The translations under genes and the position numbers were made by a program. DNA of 64,000 bases, taken from positions 1 through 64,000 of the forward strand of contig WRPH01000007.1 of the NCBI GenBank assembly GCA_009773375.1, written 5' to 3'. This DNA comes from Paracoccaceae bacterium. GTDB taxonomy: Bacteria; Pseudomonadota; Alphaproteobacteria; Rhodobacterales; Rhodobacteraceae. Each line of letters begins with the position of its first letter. Positions within the stretch are counted from its first letter, which is position 1. The notes under the pieces were generated by a model. It saw only the letters and a program-made list of their open reading frames with translations, was not told the DNA's origin and did not search any database. This document shows, one piece after another, positions 37,021 to 45,373 of the stretch.

Positions 37021-37778
37021 CGCGTCACCTCATCGGTTGGCGGCGCGGGCGGGCTGCGGAACAGCGCGCCTTTGGCCCACAGTTTCAGCGCCTGCCAGTG
37101 GATCAGCGCCAGCACCCGGCGCGAACCAAACGGGCGGCGCAGGCAGGCGCGCAGGATCGCGGCATTGGTAAGCGGCAGGCGGCGCCCGGTCAGCGTGGCG
37201 ATCAGGCCACCTTCGCCGCCAGTGTAATCGATCCAGATGCCGATCCGTTCGGCGCTGATATCAAAACGGAAGGCATAGCTGCCCACCATCGGCTGAAACG
37301 GCGAGACGTAGAAGATTTTCCGTGCAAAAACCGTATCTTCACGCGTCAGCGGTGCCAGATCATCGCGGTGGCACAGATAGCTGTGGCGCTGCCCGTAGGT
37401 GTTGGAGACCTCGGCCACCACCACGCGCAGGCCGCTGGCATCGTGGCACAGCCAGAACGACACCGGGTTGAACACATGGCCCAACAGGCGCGGCTGGGTC
37501 AAAAGCTCGATCCGGTCGGGCGCGGGCAGGTTGTGTTCGGCCAGCAGCTCACGCAGCCATGCCGCCCCCCGGCCCTGTTTCGGCAGACCGCCATGGTCGC
37601 TATCGCGCACCGAGGCGAGATTGCCGCGATTGCGCGAAAACAGCCGGGGCGCGCGCAGAGTTTCGGCAGGGGCTTCGGCGTTCAGCAGCACATAGTCGAT
37701 GCTGTAGCGGAAACGGTTTTCCACCGCCCCGCGCCTGCCGTGAAAGGTCTGCGCCGCGATGTGATCCACACGGTTCAT
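37017..37778 (-). CDS. DUF1365 family protein
   Basis: A 253-residue protein of the DUF1365 family, often found beside flavin amine oxidase-like genes and cyclopropane fatty-acid synthases. Motifs are HGRRGAVENRFRYSIDYVLL, LGHVFNPVSFWLCHD and KIFYVSPFQPMVGSYAFRF. In Rhodobacter sphaeroides the homologous pair (RSP_1090/RSP_1091, as I recall) lies in the sigma-E regulon and is tied to furan fatty acids and the singlet-oxygen response. The ATG at 37778 overlaps the upstream stop. Confidence 0.88.
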   Translation of the reverse strand: MNRVDHIAAQTFHGRRGAVENRFRYSIDYVLLNAEAPAETLRAPRLFSRNRGNLASVRDSDHGGLPKQGRGAAWLRELLAEHNLPAPDRIELLTQPRLLGHVFNPVSFWLCHDASGLRVVVAEVSNTYGQRHSYLCHRDDLAPLTREDTVFARKIFYVSPFQPMVGSYAFRFDISAERIGIWIDYTGGEGGLIATLTGRRLPLTNAAILRACLRRPFGSRRVLALIHWQALKLWAKGALFRSPPAPPTDEVTR

Positions 37779-39070
37779 GCCGCTTGCCGCTGGCTGTGCC
37801 GGACGCGCATGGCTTCTGCGACATCGAAAGCGCTGGCGAAGCCGTCTTCGTGGAAGCCGTTTTTCATCCATGCGCCGCAGAACCAAGTGTTGCACGCGCC
37901 GTTCATCGCCGCGATGGATTTCTGCGCCTGCAACGCCGCCAGATCGTAAACCGGGTGATGGAAGGTGACCTGATCATAGATCAGCTCTTGCCGGATCGGT
38001 TGGTTGGCGTTCAGCGTCACGAACAGCGGATCGTCCTGCGGGATCGGTTGCAGCGCATTCATCCAGTAGGTCAGGTCGATCTTGTCAGGCCGCGCGCCCT
38101 GCGGTTCGGTGTAAACCCAACTGGACCAGCACTTGCGCAGCCGCGGCATCACGCTGGCATCGGCGTGCAAAATGGCCTGATTGGGCTGATAGCGCACGGC
38201 GTGCAGCCCGGCGGCTTCGGCGGGGCTGGCGTCGGACAGCAACGACAGGCTGATATCGGAATGGGTGGCGAGGATCAGGTCGTCAAACATCTCCCACTCC
38301 CCGGCCTTGGCGCGGATCGCGACGCCGCCCGGCTCGCGGCGGATACCGGCAATCGGGGTGGCCAGCCGCAGCTCAACCCCGTGGCGGGTCAGATCGGCGG
38401 ACAGGCGGTTGACGTATTGCACCGAGCCGCCCTGCACGGTGAACCACGGGTGTTGGCCGGACACTTGCATCAGCGCATGGTTCTGGAAGAACCTGATCAG
38501 CGCCTGAGCCGGGAAATCGAGGATGCCCCGGCTGGGGGTAGACCAGATCGCGCCCGACAGCGGCAAGATATAGTAATCACGGAAATAGCGGCCGGTTTGC
38601 AGCCCGGACAACAGCTCGCCGATGGTCATCGCAGGGTCAGTGGCGAGGCTGGCCGCGTGTTTGTTGAAATGCACGATGTCGCGGCACATCCGCAGGAAGC
38701 CCGGGTTCAACAGGTTGCGGCGCTGTGCAAACAGGCTGTCGGCGCTGCGCAGGGCATATTCCAGCCGCCCGCCGCCGATCGAGGCACCAAAGCTCATGTT
38801 GCTCGGGGTGATCGGCACGTTCAGGGTTTCGAACAGCTTCAGCAGAAGCGGATAGTTGACCTTGTTGAACACGATAAAACCGGTATCCACCGGCTGATCG
38901 CCGCGCTTCCCGGCCAGAACGGTGCGGGCATGGCCCCCCAGACGCGGCTCGGCTTCGAACAACACCACCGCATTGTCACGCGCCAGCAGATGCGCCGCCG
39001 CCATGCCCGAGATGCCTCCGCCGACAACAGCAATGCGACGGGGGGGCTGGCGAAAGGTTTCAAACGGCAT
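37775..39070 (-). CDS. FAD-dependent amine oxidase-like protein, sigma-E operon
   Basis: A 431-residue flavoprotein. The dinucleotide motif IAVVGGGISGMAAAHLLARD opens the protein. FEAEPRLGGHARTV and DTGFIVFNKVNYPLLLKLF place it in the group paired with DUF1365 proteins; relatives take part in fatty-acid modification such as furan fatty-acid formation. AGGAG lies six bases before the ATG at 39070. It is first in a four-gene operon driven by a TGATCC-N18-TAAACC promoter at 39126-39097, divergent from rpoE. Confidence 0.88.
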   Translation of the reverse strand: MPFETFRQPPRRIAVVGGGISGMAAAHLLARDNAVVLFEAEPRLGGHARTVLAGKRGDQPVDTGFIVFNKVNYPLLLKLFETLNVPITPSNMSFGASIGGGRLEYALRSADSLFAQRRNLLNPGFLRMCRDIVHFNKHAASLATDPAMTIGELLSGLQTGRYFRDYYILPLSGAIWSTPSRGILDFPAQALIRFFQNHALMQVSGQHPWFTVQGGSVQYVNRLSADLTRHGVELRLATPIAGIRREPGGVAIRAKAGEWEMFDDLILATHSDISLSLLSDASPAEAAGLHAVRYQPNQAILHADASVMPRLRKCWSSWVYTEPQGARPDKIDLTYWMNALQPIPQDDPLFVTLNANQPIRQELIYDQVTFHHPVYDLAALQAQKSIAAMNGACNTWFCGAWMKNGFHEDGFASAFDVAEAMRVRHSQRQAA

Positions 39071-39096
39071 GACGGCTCCTGCGATGTTCAGCTTAA

Positions 39097-39126
39097 GGTT
39101 TACGCCCGCGCCGCGCTGCTGGATCA
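39097..39126 (-). promoter_or_regulatory. Sigma-E-type promoter of the flavin oxidase-DUF1365-DUF3833-SDR operon
   Basis: On the minus strand TGATCC (39126-39121), exactly 18 bases, then TAAACC (39102-39097). This closely fits the Rhodobacter RpoE consensus TGATCC-N18-TAAGA and lies 27 bases before the ATG. Confidence 0.85.
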
Positions 39127-39150
39127 CTTTGGCGCGGCGCAAGATTTTTG

Positions 39151-39180
39151 TGATCCAACCCGGATCATCGCCCGTATCCT
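39151..39180 (+). promoter_or_regulatory. Sigma-E-type autoregulatory promoter of rpoE-chrR
   Basis: TGATCC (39151-39156), exactly 18 bases, then TATCCT (39175-39180). It shares the -35 and spacing of the divergent promoter. A start near 39187 would exclude the ATG at 39185, supporting the GTG at 39290 as the rpoE start. Confidence 0.75.
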
Positions 39181-39289
39181 GTTCATGTTGCTTGACCTCG
39201 CCCCTCTGTCACGTCCCTATGGCCCAGTGCCAAAACCGCTTGTTCGCAAGCGGCCGGTGCAGGTTTGGCAAGGCATAGGGCAGGCGCGG

Positions 39290-39835
39290 GTGAGCGAGAA
39301 GGCGAGCGAAACGGATTGGGCAGCGTTGTTGGTTGCGGTGCGCGACCGGCAGGACAAGGCAGCTTTTGCCGCGTTGTTTCAACACTTTGCCCCGCGGGTG
39401 AAGGGTTTTCTGATGAAATCCGGCACCGAAGCGGGCCTCGCGGAAGAATGCGCGCAAGAAGTGATGGCGACGCTGTGGACCAAGGCGCAGCTTTACGATC
39501 CGGCGCGCGCTTCGGTGGCGACTTGGGTGTTCACCATCGCCCGCAACCGCCGCATCGACATTGCCCGCAAGGCCCGCCGCCCGGAACCCGAGGCGCTGGA
39601 TTGGGGGCCTGACAGCGAACCAGATCAGGCCGATCTGTATGAGACGGCGCAGGAAACCGCCCGGCTGACCGCCGCGCTGTCGGATCTGCCGGAAAAGCAA
39701 CGCGCGCTGATCCAGCGCGCGTTTTACGGCGACTTGTCGCATTCTGAAATTGCCGCCGAGACGGGTCTGCCCCTGGGCACGATCAAATCTCGCATCCGGC
39801 TGGCGCTGGACCGTCTGCGCCAGACAATGACCTGA
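39290..39835 (+). CDS. rpoE: ECF sigma factor RpoE (singlet-oxygen response type)
   Basis: An ECF sigma factor (181 aa) with region 2 (QECAQEV-like EECAQEVMATLWTKA, VFTIARNRRIDIARK) and region 4 (LPEKQRALIQRAFYGDLSH, GLPLGTIKSRIRLALDRLR). It pairs with ChrR, whose sequence fixes it as the singlet-oxygen sigma factor of Rhodobacter type. Start: GTG at 39290, giving the family-typical SEKASETDWAALLVAVRDRQ opening. Upstream ATG 39185 precedes the predicted transcript start. It is held inactive by ChrR at rest. Confidence 0.93.
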   Translation: MSEKASETDWAALLVAVRDRQDKAAFAALFQHFAPRVKGFLMKSGTEAGLAEECAQEVMATLWTKAQLYDPARASVATWVFTIARNRRIDIARKARRPEPEALDWGPDSEPDQADLYETAQETARLTAALSDLPEKQRALIQRAFYGDLSHSEIAAETGLPLGTIKSRIRLALDRLRQTMT

Positions 39836-39844
39836 GGCCCTGAT

Positions 39845-40477
39845 ATGAACATTCGCCACCACCTGTCTGACCCCCTGCTGATCGCCTACGCGGCGGGAAA
39901 CCTGCCCGAAGCCTTTGGGCTGGTGGCGGCCACCCATATCTCTATGTGCGATGACTGCCGCGCGAGGCTGGGCGCGTTCGAAGCGGTTGGCGGTGCCTTG
40001 GTGGAAGCCGAATCAGTCGCGCTTTCCGCCGGTTGCCTGGAGGCGACGCTGGCGCGCCTGGGCATGCCAGAGACAACTAAACCATTGGCAAAACGTAGCA
40101 ATCTGCCAGCGCCACTTGCCGATTACATTGGCGGCGATCTGGCGGCAGTCAAATGGAAACCGCTTGGCATGGGCGTGCGGCAGGCGATCTTGCCGACCGG
40201 CAGCGGGGCCAGCGCGCGGCTACTGCATATTCCAGCCGGGCAAGCAGTGCCCGATCACGGCCACCGTGGCACTGAATTGACGCTGGTGCTGCGCGGCGCC
40301 TTCCGCGATGCCACCGACCGTTTCGGCCCCGGCGATCTGGAGATTGCCAGCGAAGATCTGGAACACACCCCTGTGGCGGAGGCTGGCGAAGATTGCATCT
40401 GCCTTGCCGCCACCGACGCGCCGCTGCGCTTCAAGGCGCTGCTGCCCCGGCTGCTGCAACCGCTGTTCCGCATCTGA
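39845..40477 (+). CDS. chrR: ChrR, zinc-cupin anti-sigma factor
   Basis: A 210-residue inhibitor of RpoE. The anti-sigma domain has the zinc ligands H6, H31, C35 and C38 at exactly the positions reported for R. sphaeroides ChrR (THISMCDDC). The C-terminal cupin needed to sense singlet oxygen supplies H138, H140, E144 and H174 (PDHGHRGTELTLVLRG, LEHTP). It starts nine bases after rpoE and is co-transcribed. A palindromic repeat follows the stop. Confidence 0.96.
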   Translation: MNIRHHLSDPLLIAYAAGNLPEAFGLVAATHISMCDDCRARLGAFEAVGGALVEAESVALSAGCLEATLARLGMPETTKPLAKRSNLPAPLADYIGGDLAAVKWKPLGMGVRQAILPTGSGASARLLHIPAGQAVPDHGHRGTELTLVLRGAFRDATDRFGPGDLEIASEDLEHTPVAEAGEDCICLAATDAPLRFKALLPRLLQPLFRI

Positions 40478-40488
40478 GTTCTTGCAAG

Positions 40489-40520
40489 AGGTAGGGTGCG
40501 TGCTTGCACGCACCCTACCT
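40489..40520. repeat. Copy 4 of the palindromic repeat, between chrR and the HutD gene
   Basis: AGGTAGGGTGCGTGC-TT-GCACGCACCCTACCT, 15-bp perfect arms with a two-base loop. It lies between convergent genes; the HutD stop codon begins at its last base. Confidence 0.9.
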
Positions 40521-41038
40521 CATCCGTAAAGTCGAACCGCGATCATCTGACCGGCGACGATCAGCGGCTCTGCGGTGAGGATCAGGTCACCCGGAGCCAT
40601 CCTTGTGCCATTCAGCGTGCTTGCGGCCAGCGCATAGACCGCCAGCAGATCACCGCCGCGCAGTTGCGTCTGGCCTGCGATCACCGCCACCTCCGACCGT
40701 GGCAGGCCACGCGCTGTCATCACGTTGAAATCATCGCTCGGCGCGGTGACGTTTTCGGCGCGGATCGGGATATCCCCGGCAAATGCCACCGGGATCAATG
40801 GCTTGGCGGGAAGGTGCAGACCCGCGCCCACCAGATCGAACCCCGGCCCGGTGATCACGGTCAGGTTCCGCTCTACCCCCGGAAAGATGGAGAAATCGCC
40901 ATTCTCGACCACCGAAGCGCGGGAAAGCCGCCATTTGAAGCCCCCGTTTTCCTCGGCGCGCAGCAGTTCCACCGTGCTGCCCTTGCCATTGGCCCAAGGC
41001 ATTGTCGTGTAATCGGCATGCGTCAAATGCTGGATCAT
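40520..41038 (-). CDS. HutD/Ves family protein
   Basis: A 172-residue bicupin-like HutD family protein. The opening HLTHADYTTMPWANGKGSTVEL, then WRLSRASVVENGDFSIFPGVER is diagnostic. HutD proteins are linked to histidine use, perhaps binding formylglutamate, while Ves forms in E. coli are cold- and stress-related. No hut genes are near, so the histidine link is weak here. The start overlaps the rmuC stop. Confidence 0.88.
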   Translation of the reverse strand: MIQHLTHADYTTMPWANGKGSTVELLRAEENGGFKWRLSRASVVENGDFSIFPGVERNLTVITGPGFDLVGAGLHLPAKPLIPVAFAGDIPIRAENVTAPSDDFNVMTARGLPRSEVAVIAGQTQLRGGDLLAVYALAASTLNGTRMAPGDLILTAEPLIVAGQMIAVRLYG

Positions 41039-42195
41039 TCGGCGGCCTGCGGCCCCAGAATCGGCGTGGGATCAGTGGGGGAAAGTTCTTCGAAATCGAA
41101 ATTATCCAGCCGCGCCGCGCGTTTGCCTGCACGCTCGGCGGCGGTGGAAATGCCATCCAGATCGGCGCGGGCCTGATTGAAATGGGTGGCAAGCTTGTCC
41201 ACCCGTTCGACGACGATTTCCACGTCGCGGTGCAACTGGCGCAAGGTGGTGCGGATCGCCCCGGCCTGCTCGCGCATCCGCGCATCTTTCAGCACCGCGC
41301 GCATGGTGTTCAGCGTCGCCATGCAGGTGGTCGGCGACACGATCCAGACGCGGGCGGTGAAGCCATCGCGCACCACTTCCGGAAAGTTGGCGTGGAGTTC
41401 CGCATAAACCGCTTCCGAGGGCAGAAACATCAGTGCGCCATCGGCGGTTTCGCCATCGAGGATGTATTTTTCCGAAATCGCCTTGATATGGGTGCGCACC
41501 GCCGTGCGCAGTTGCGCCTGCGCCTCGGTCACTTGCCGGGGGTTTTCGGCACGGCGCAGCGCCTCATAGGCCTCCAGCGGGAATTTGGCGTCGATCACGA
41601 TCGGGCCGGGCGGGTTGGGCAGATGGATCAAACAATCGGCGCGCTTGCCGTTCGAAAGCGTGGCCTGCATCGTATAGGCATCCGAGGGCAGCGCCTTTTG
41701 CACGATGTCGTTCAGTTGGATTTCACCAAACGCGCCGCGCGCCTGTTTGTTGGCCAGAATATCCTGCAAGTTCAGCACGTTGCCGGACAGCTTTTCGATA
41801 TTGGCCTGCGCCTTGTCGATGGTTTCCAGCCGTTGCTGCAGCTCCCCCAAGCTGCGCGCGGTGCGGGTGGCGGTGCCGTGCAGGCTTTCGCCCATGCTGC
41901 GCTGCACTTCCGCCAGCCGCTTTTCCATCAGTTGCAGCATCGCGGTCTGGCTGTGCGCCTGATTTTCCGAGACATGATGCAAGCCCCCGGCGAGCCGTTC
42001 CTGACCTTCCCCCAAGGCCTGCACACGCTGGCCGAGCCAGCCCATTTCGCGCATCAGCGGCGCTGCCATGGTGGCAGATCGCCCCGCCGCGCGCAGGATC
42101 AGGATCAGCAGGCCGATCAGCAGCAGAGCAGCCCCGGCGATGACCAGAATCTCGGGCGCGTTCCACGCGTAGGTTTGGCCGAATAGCGTCATCAT
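41035..42195 (-). CDS. rmuC: RmuC-family DNA recombination protein
   Basis: A 386-residue protein: an N-terminal membrane anchor (ILVIAGAALLLIGLLILILR), a long coiled coil (about residues 45-170), and a PD-(D/E)XK nuclease-like domain with GAFGEIQLNDIVQ and IVIDAKFPLEAYEAL. RmuC limits inversions at short repeats in E. coli. The start ATG overlaps the mutL stop as ATGATGA; either of two adjacent ATGs is possible. Confidence 0.93.
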   Translation of the reverse strand: MMTLFGQTYAWNAPEILVIAGAALLLIGLLILILRAAGRSATMAAPLMREMGWLGQRVQALGEGQERLAGGLHHVSENQAHSQTAMLQLMEKRLAEVQRSMGESLHGTATRTARSLGELQQRLETIDKAQANIEKLSGNVLNLQDILANKQARGAFGEIQLNDIVQKALPSDAYTMQATLSNGKRADCLIHLPNPPGPIVIDAKFPLEAYEALRRAENPRQVTEAQAQLRTAVRTHIKAISEKYILDGETADGALMFLPSEAVYAELHANFPEVVRDGFTARVWIVSPTTCMATLNTMRAVLKDARMREQAGAIRTTLRQLHRDVEIVVERVDKLATHFNQARADLDGISTAAERAGKRAARLDNFDFEELSPTDPTPILGPQAAE

Positions 42196-44024
42196 CTGCG
42201 ACCAAACAACCTTTCGATATCGTGCAACTTCAGTTCAACGTAGGTCGGGCGGCCATGGTTGCATTGGCCGGAATGCGGCGTCGCTTCCATCTCGCGCAGC
42301 AGCGCGTTCATCTCTTCGGCCCGCATCTGACGACCGGAGCGGATCGAGCCGTGGCAGGCCATACGCGACAGGATCGCCTCCATCTTGCTTTGCAGCGATT
42401 GGCTTTGGCCCAGATCGGCCAACTCATCCAGCACATCGCGCAGCAGGGCGGCGGCAGAGACGTTGCCCAGAATCGCCGGGGTTTCGCGCACGGCGATGGC
42501 GTGGCCGCCGAAGGGTTCGATTGTGAGGCCAAGCGCTGTCAAATCGCCGGCGATCTCCAGCAGGCGGCTGGCGTCGCTGGCGGAAAGTTCAACGATTTCA
42601 GGGATCAGCAGGGCTTGCGCCTTGATGCCGGTTTCCGCCATCTGGCGTTTCAGCCGTTCATAGACCAGCCGTTCATGCGCGGCGTGCTGATCGACGATCA
42701 CCATGCCGGTGGCGGTTTGGGCGATGATATAATTTTCATGCACTTGCGCACGGGCGGCGCCCAGCGGGTGCTGGGTTTCCTCGGGCGCGGGCGTTGCGTC
42801 TGCAACCCGCGCGGTGGGGGCCTCGGCAAAACCGGGCGGGGCCTGATAGGCGAAGCTGCGCGACAGGCTGGCCTGACTGGGCCGGTCCATCTGGTAGACG
42901 CGCGGATAGGCCAGTGCGGGTTGCGCGGCGGGTTCAGGGCGCATCGCGGCAAGGGTGGCATCGGCGACGGTGCTGGAGGCGCGGTGGCCTGCGCCGGAAA
43001 GCGCAGTGCGCAACCCGGTGATGATCAGGCTGCGGGCGGCTTCGGGTTCACGGAACCGCACCTCGGATTTGGCGGGATGCACGTTCACATCCACCCGTTC
43101 AGGATCGCAGATCAGGTTCAGCACCGCTGCCGGGTGACGGTCGCGCGACAGGAAATCGTAGTAGGCGACCCGCAGCGCGCCCAGCAAAGTGCGGTCCAGC
43201 ACCGGGCGGCCATTGACGAAGACGAATTGCTGCACCGACGAGCCGCGCGAATAGGTCGGCAGCGCCGCATAGCCCGAAAGCCGCATGCCGTCGCGTTCGA
43301 CGTCGATTTTCAGCGCGTTTTCGATGAAATCGCGGCCCAGAACCGACGACAGCCGCCCGTGCAACGCCTCAAAGAAATCGCCTGACAGCGGATCGGCGCG
43401 GAAAATCGTGCGCGGGGCCTCGGTTTCGGACACTTCGGACAGGGTGAAGCCGACTTGTGGTTCGGCCATCGCCAGCCGCTTCATCACCTCGGCAATCGCC
43501 TGCGCTTCGGCGCGGTCGGTGCGCAGAAATTTCAGCCGCGCCGGGGTAGCGTAGAACAGATCGCGGAGTTCAATCACTGTGCCGCGCACCGCCGCCGCCG
43601 GGCGCACTGGCCCCATGCGCCCGCCCGAAACCGTCAGCGCGGCGCCGTCATGGCCTTCGGCGCGCGAGGTCAGCGTCAGGCGACCAACCGAGCCGAGCGA
43701 GGCCAACGCCTCGCCGCGAAAGCCGAAAGAGCGGATGTTCAGCAGGTCTGAGCCATCAATTTTCGAGGTGGCATGGCGGGCGACAGCCAAGGGCAGGTCT
43801 TCCGGCGTCATGCCGCAACCGTCGTCGGTGACGCGGATCAGCAGCTTGCCGCCCGCAGCATAGTCCACCGCGATGCGCCGCGCGCCGGCATCCAGCGCGT
43901 TTTCGACCAGCTCTTTCACCGCCGAAGCCGGGCGCTCCACCACCTCACCCGCCGCGATGCGGTTGATCGCGGATTCGTCCAAGGGCCGAATTATCGGGCG
44001 TATGTTGGGGGCATGAAGCGTCAT
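42192..44024 (-). CDS. mutL: DNA mismatch repair protein MutL
   Basis: A GHKL ATPase (610 aa) that links mismatch recognition to strand removal. The N-box is VKELVENALDAGARRIAV; DDGCGM, HATSKI and GFRGEALASLG follow. The C-terminal domain keeps the endonuclease motif DQHAAHERLVYE (DQHA-x2-E-x4-E), so it should nick DNA itself, as expected where MutH is missing. The ATG at 44024 gives a short leader before IRPLDESAINRIAAGEVVERP. Confidence 0.96.
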   Translation of the reverse strand: MTLHAPNIRPIIRPLDESAINRIAAGEVVERPASAVKELVENALDAGARRIAVDYAAGGKLLIRVTDDGCGMTPEDLPLAVARHATSKIDGSDLLNIRSFGFRGEALASLGSVGRLTLTSRAEGHDGAALTVSGGRMGPVRPAAAVRGTVIELRDLFYATPARLKFLRTDRAEAQAIAEVMKRLAMAEPQVGFTLSEVSETEAPRTIFRADPLSGDFFEALHGRLSSVLGRDFIENALKIDVERDGMRLSGYAALPTYSRGSSVQQFVFVNGRPVLDRTLLGALRVAYYDFLSRDRHPAAVLNLICDPERVDVNVHPAKSEVRFREPEAARSLIITGLRTALSGAGHRASSTVADATLAAMRPEPAAQPALAYPRVYQMDRPSQASLSRSFAYQAPPGFAEAPTARVADATPAPEETQHPLGAARAQVHENYIIAQTATGMVIVDQHAAHERLVYERLKRQMAETGIKAQALLIPEIVELSASDASRLLEIAGDLTALGLTIEPFGGHAIAVRETPAILGNVSAAALLRDVLDELADLGQSQSLQSKMEAILSRMACHGSIRSGRQMRAEEMNALLREMEATPHSGQCNHGRPTYVELKLHDIERLFGRR

Positions 44025-44068
44025 GCCACCATTTCTAGCAGCTGTTGCCGCCAAGGGCCACAGATTCG

Positions 44069-45373
44069 CTATTCGTTCACAACGCCGACCGGCTGGCCGA
44101 CGACGATGAAATGCAGCTCTTCCGGTTTGATCAGGCGGGCGGCAACGCGCTTGATGTCGGCCAGCGTCACCGCCTCTACCTTTGCGTTGCGGGTTTTCGG
44201 GTAATCCTTGTCCAGCCCCAGATCCTGCATGCCGACCAGAATTGACGCGATGGTGTCGTTGCCATCAAAACGCAGCGGATACGCGCCGGTCATGTAGGTT
44301 TTCGCATCGGCCAGTTCCTGTTCGGTCACACCATTGGCGGCCATATTGGCCCATTCGTCGCGGATCACCTTGATCGCCTCGGCCACCTTGTCATTGCTGG
44401 CCTGAAACTGCCCCATCAGTGCTTGCGCATGATCGTAAGACCCCAGCGAGGTGCCGATGCCATAGGTCAGCCCGCGCTTTTCGCGCACTTCGGTCATCAG
44501 CCGGGCGGAAAAACGACCGCCACCGATGATTTCATTCAGAATCGAGGCGGCAAAATAATCGGGGTCTTCAAAGCGCAGACCGCCCTGGCTGAAGATCACC
44601 ATCGACTGCGGACCGGGGAAATCCTGCACGGTGATGCCGCCTTGCAGCGTCATTTCGGCGGTGCCGGGTTGCAGCGTGCCAGCGGCGGGCAGATCGGCGA
44701 GAAGTTCGTCAAGCAAGACGCCCAATTCGTCGGGCGTGATATCGCCTGCCGCCGCAACGGTGATCCGGTCGCGGGCAATCGCGCCCTGAAATGCCGCCAT
44801 CACATCATTTCGGGTCAGCGCGCTGACGCTTTCGATGGTGCCAGAGCCATCCGAGCCGTAGGGGTGGCGGCCATAAATCTGCGCGCGGGACAGGTTGCTT
44901 GCCATCGCGGCGGGGTCTTTCGCATCTGATCGCAGGCCAGACAGCACCTGTTCGCGCACCCGATCCACCGCATCCTGATCAAAGCGCGGCTTGGTCAGTG
45001 CCAGGCGCAGCAGGCCCATCGCCTCGTCGCGGTTGTCGGTCAGGAACCGGGTAGACACCGAAACGCCATCCTGATCGGTGCTGAAGTGAAACTCGGCGGC
45101 CAGCGCATCGCGGGCGGCGGCGAAGCCTTGGCTATCCAGACTGCCCGCGCCTTCCTCGATCAGCGCGGTCATCAGATTGACCTCGCCGCGCTTGTTCGGG
45201 CGATCCAGCGAGGTGCCGCCCTTGAAGCGCAGCTCCAGCGCGGTGAAGGGGATGCCGTGTTCTTCCACCAGCCAAGCCTTGATACCCCCCGGCGAGATGA
45301 CTTCCTGAATAGTGACCTCGGCGCGCAGGGGCGTTGCCAAAGCCAGCAAAAACAAAGCGATACGCAGCATCAT
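44069..45373 (-). CDS. M16-family peptidase-like protein, non-catalytic partner
   Basis: A 434-residue secreted or periplasmic M16 homologue with a signal peptide (LRIALFLLALATPLRA). Where active M16 proteases have HxxEH, this one reads LMTALIEEGAG, so the zinc ligands are missing. The R/Y pair region (KRGLTYGIGTSLG) typical of the M16B substrate-side subunit is kept. Together with the upstream active subunit it should form an M16B heterodimer. It is linked to that gene by an ATGA overlap. Confidence 0.9.
   Translation of the reverse strand: MMLRIALFLLALATPLRAEVTIQEVISPGGIKAWLVEEHGIPFTALELRFKGGTSLDRPNKRGEVNLMTALIEEGAGSLDSQGFAAARDALAAEFHFSTDQDGVSVSTRFLTDNRDEAMGLLRLALTKPRFDQDAVDRVREQVLSGLRSDAKDPAAMASNLSRAQIYGRHPYGSDGSGTIESVSALTRNDVMAAFQGAIARDRITVAAAGDITPDELGVLLDELLADLPAAGTLQPGTAEMTLQGGITVQDFPGPQSMVIFSQGGLRFEDPDYFAASILNEIIGGGRFSARLMTEVREKRGLTYGIGTSLGSYDHAQALMGQFQASNDKVAEAIKVIRDEWANMAANGVTEQELADAKTYMTGAYPLRFDGNDTIASILVGMQDLGLDKDYPKTRNAKVEAVTLADIKRVAARLIKPEELHFIVVGQPVGVVNE

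Noticed and set aside
39185-39290. ATG at 39185 as the rpoE start
   Set aside because: It lies at or before the predicted sigma-E transcript start and adds 35 residues not expected in the family; the GTG at 39290 fits better.
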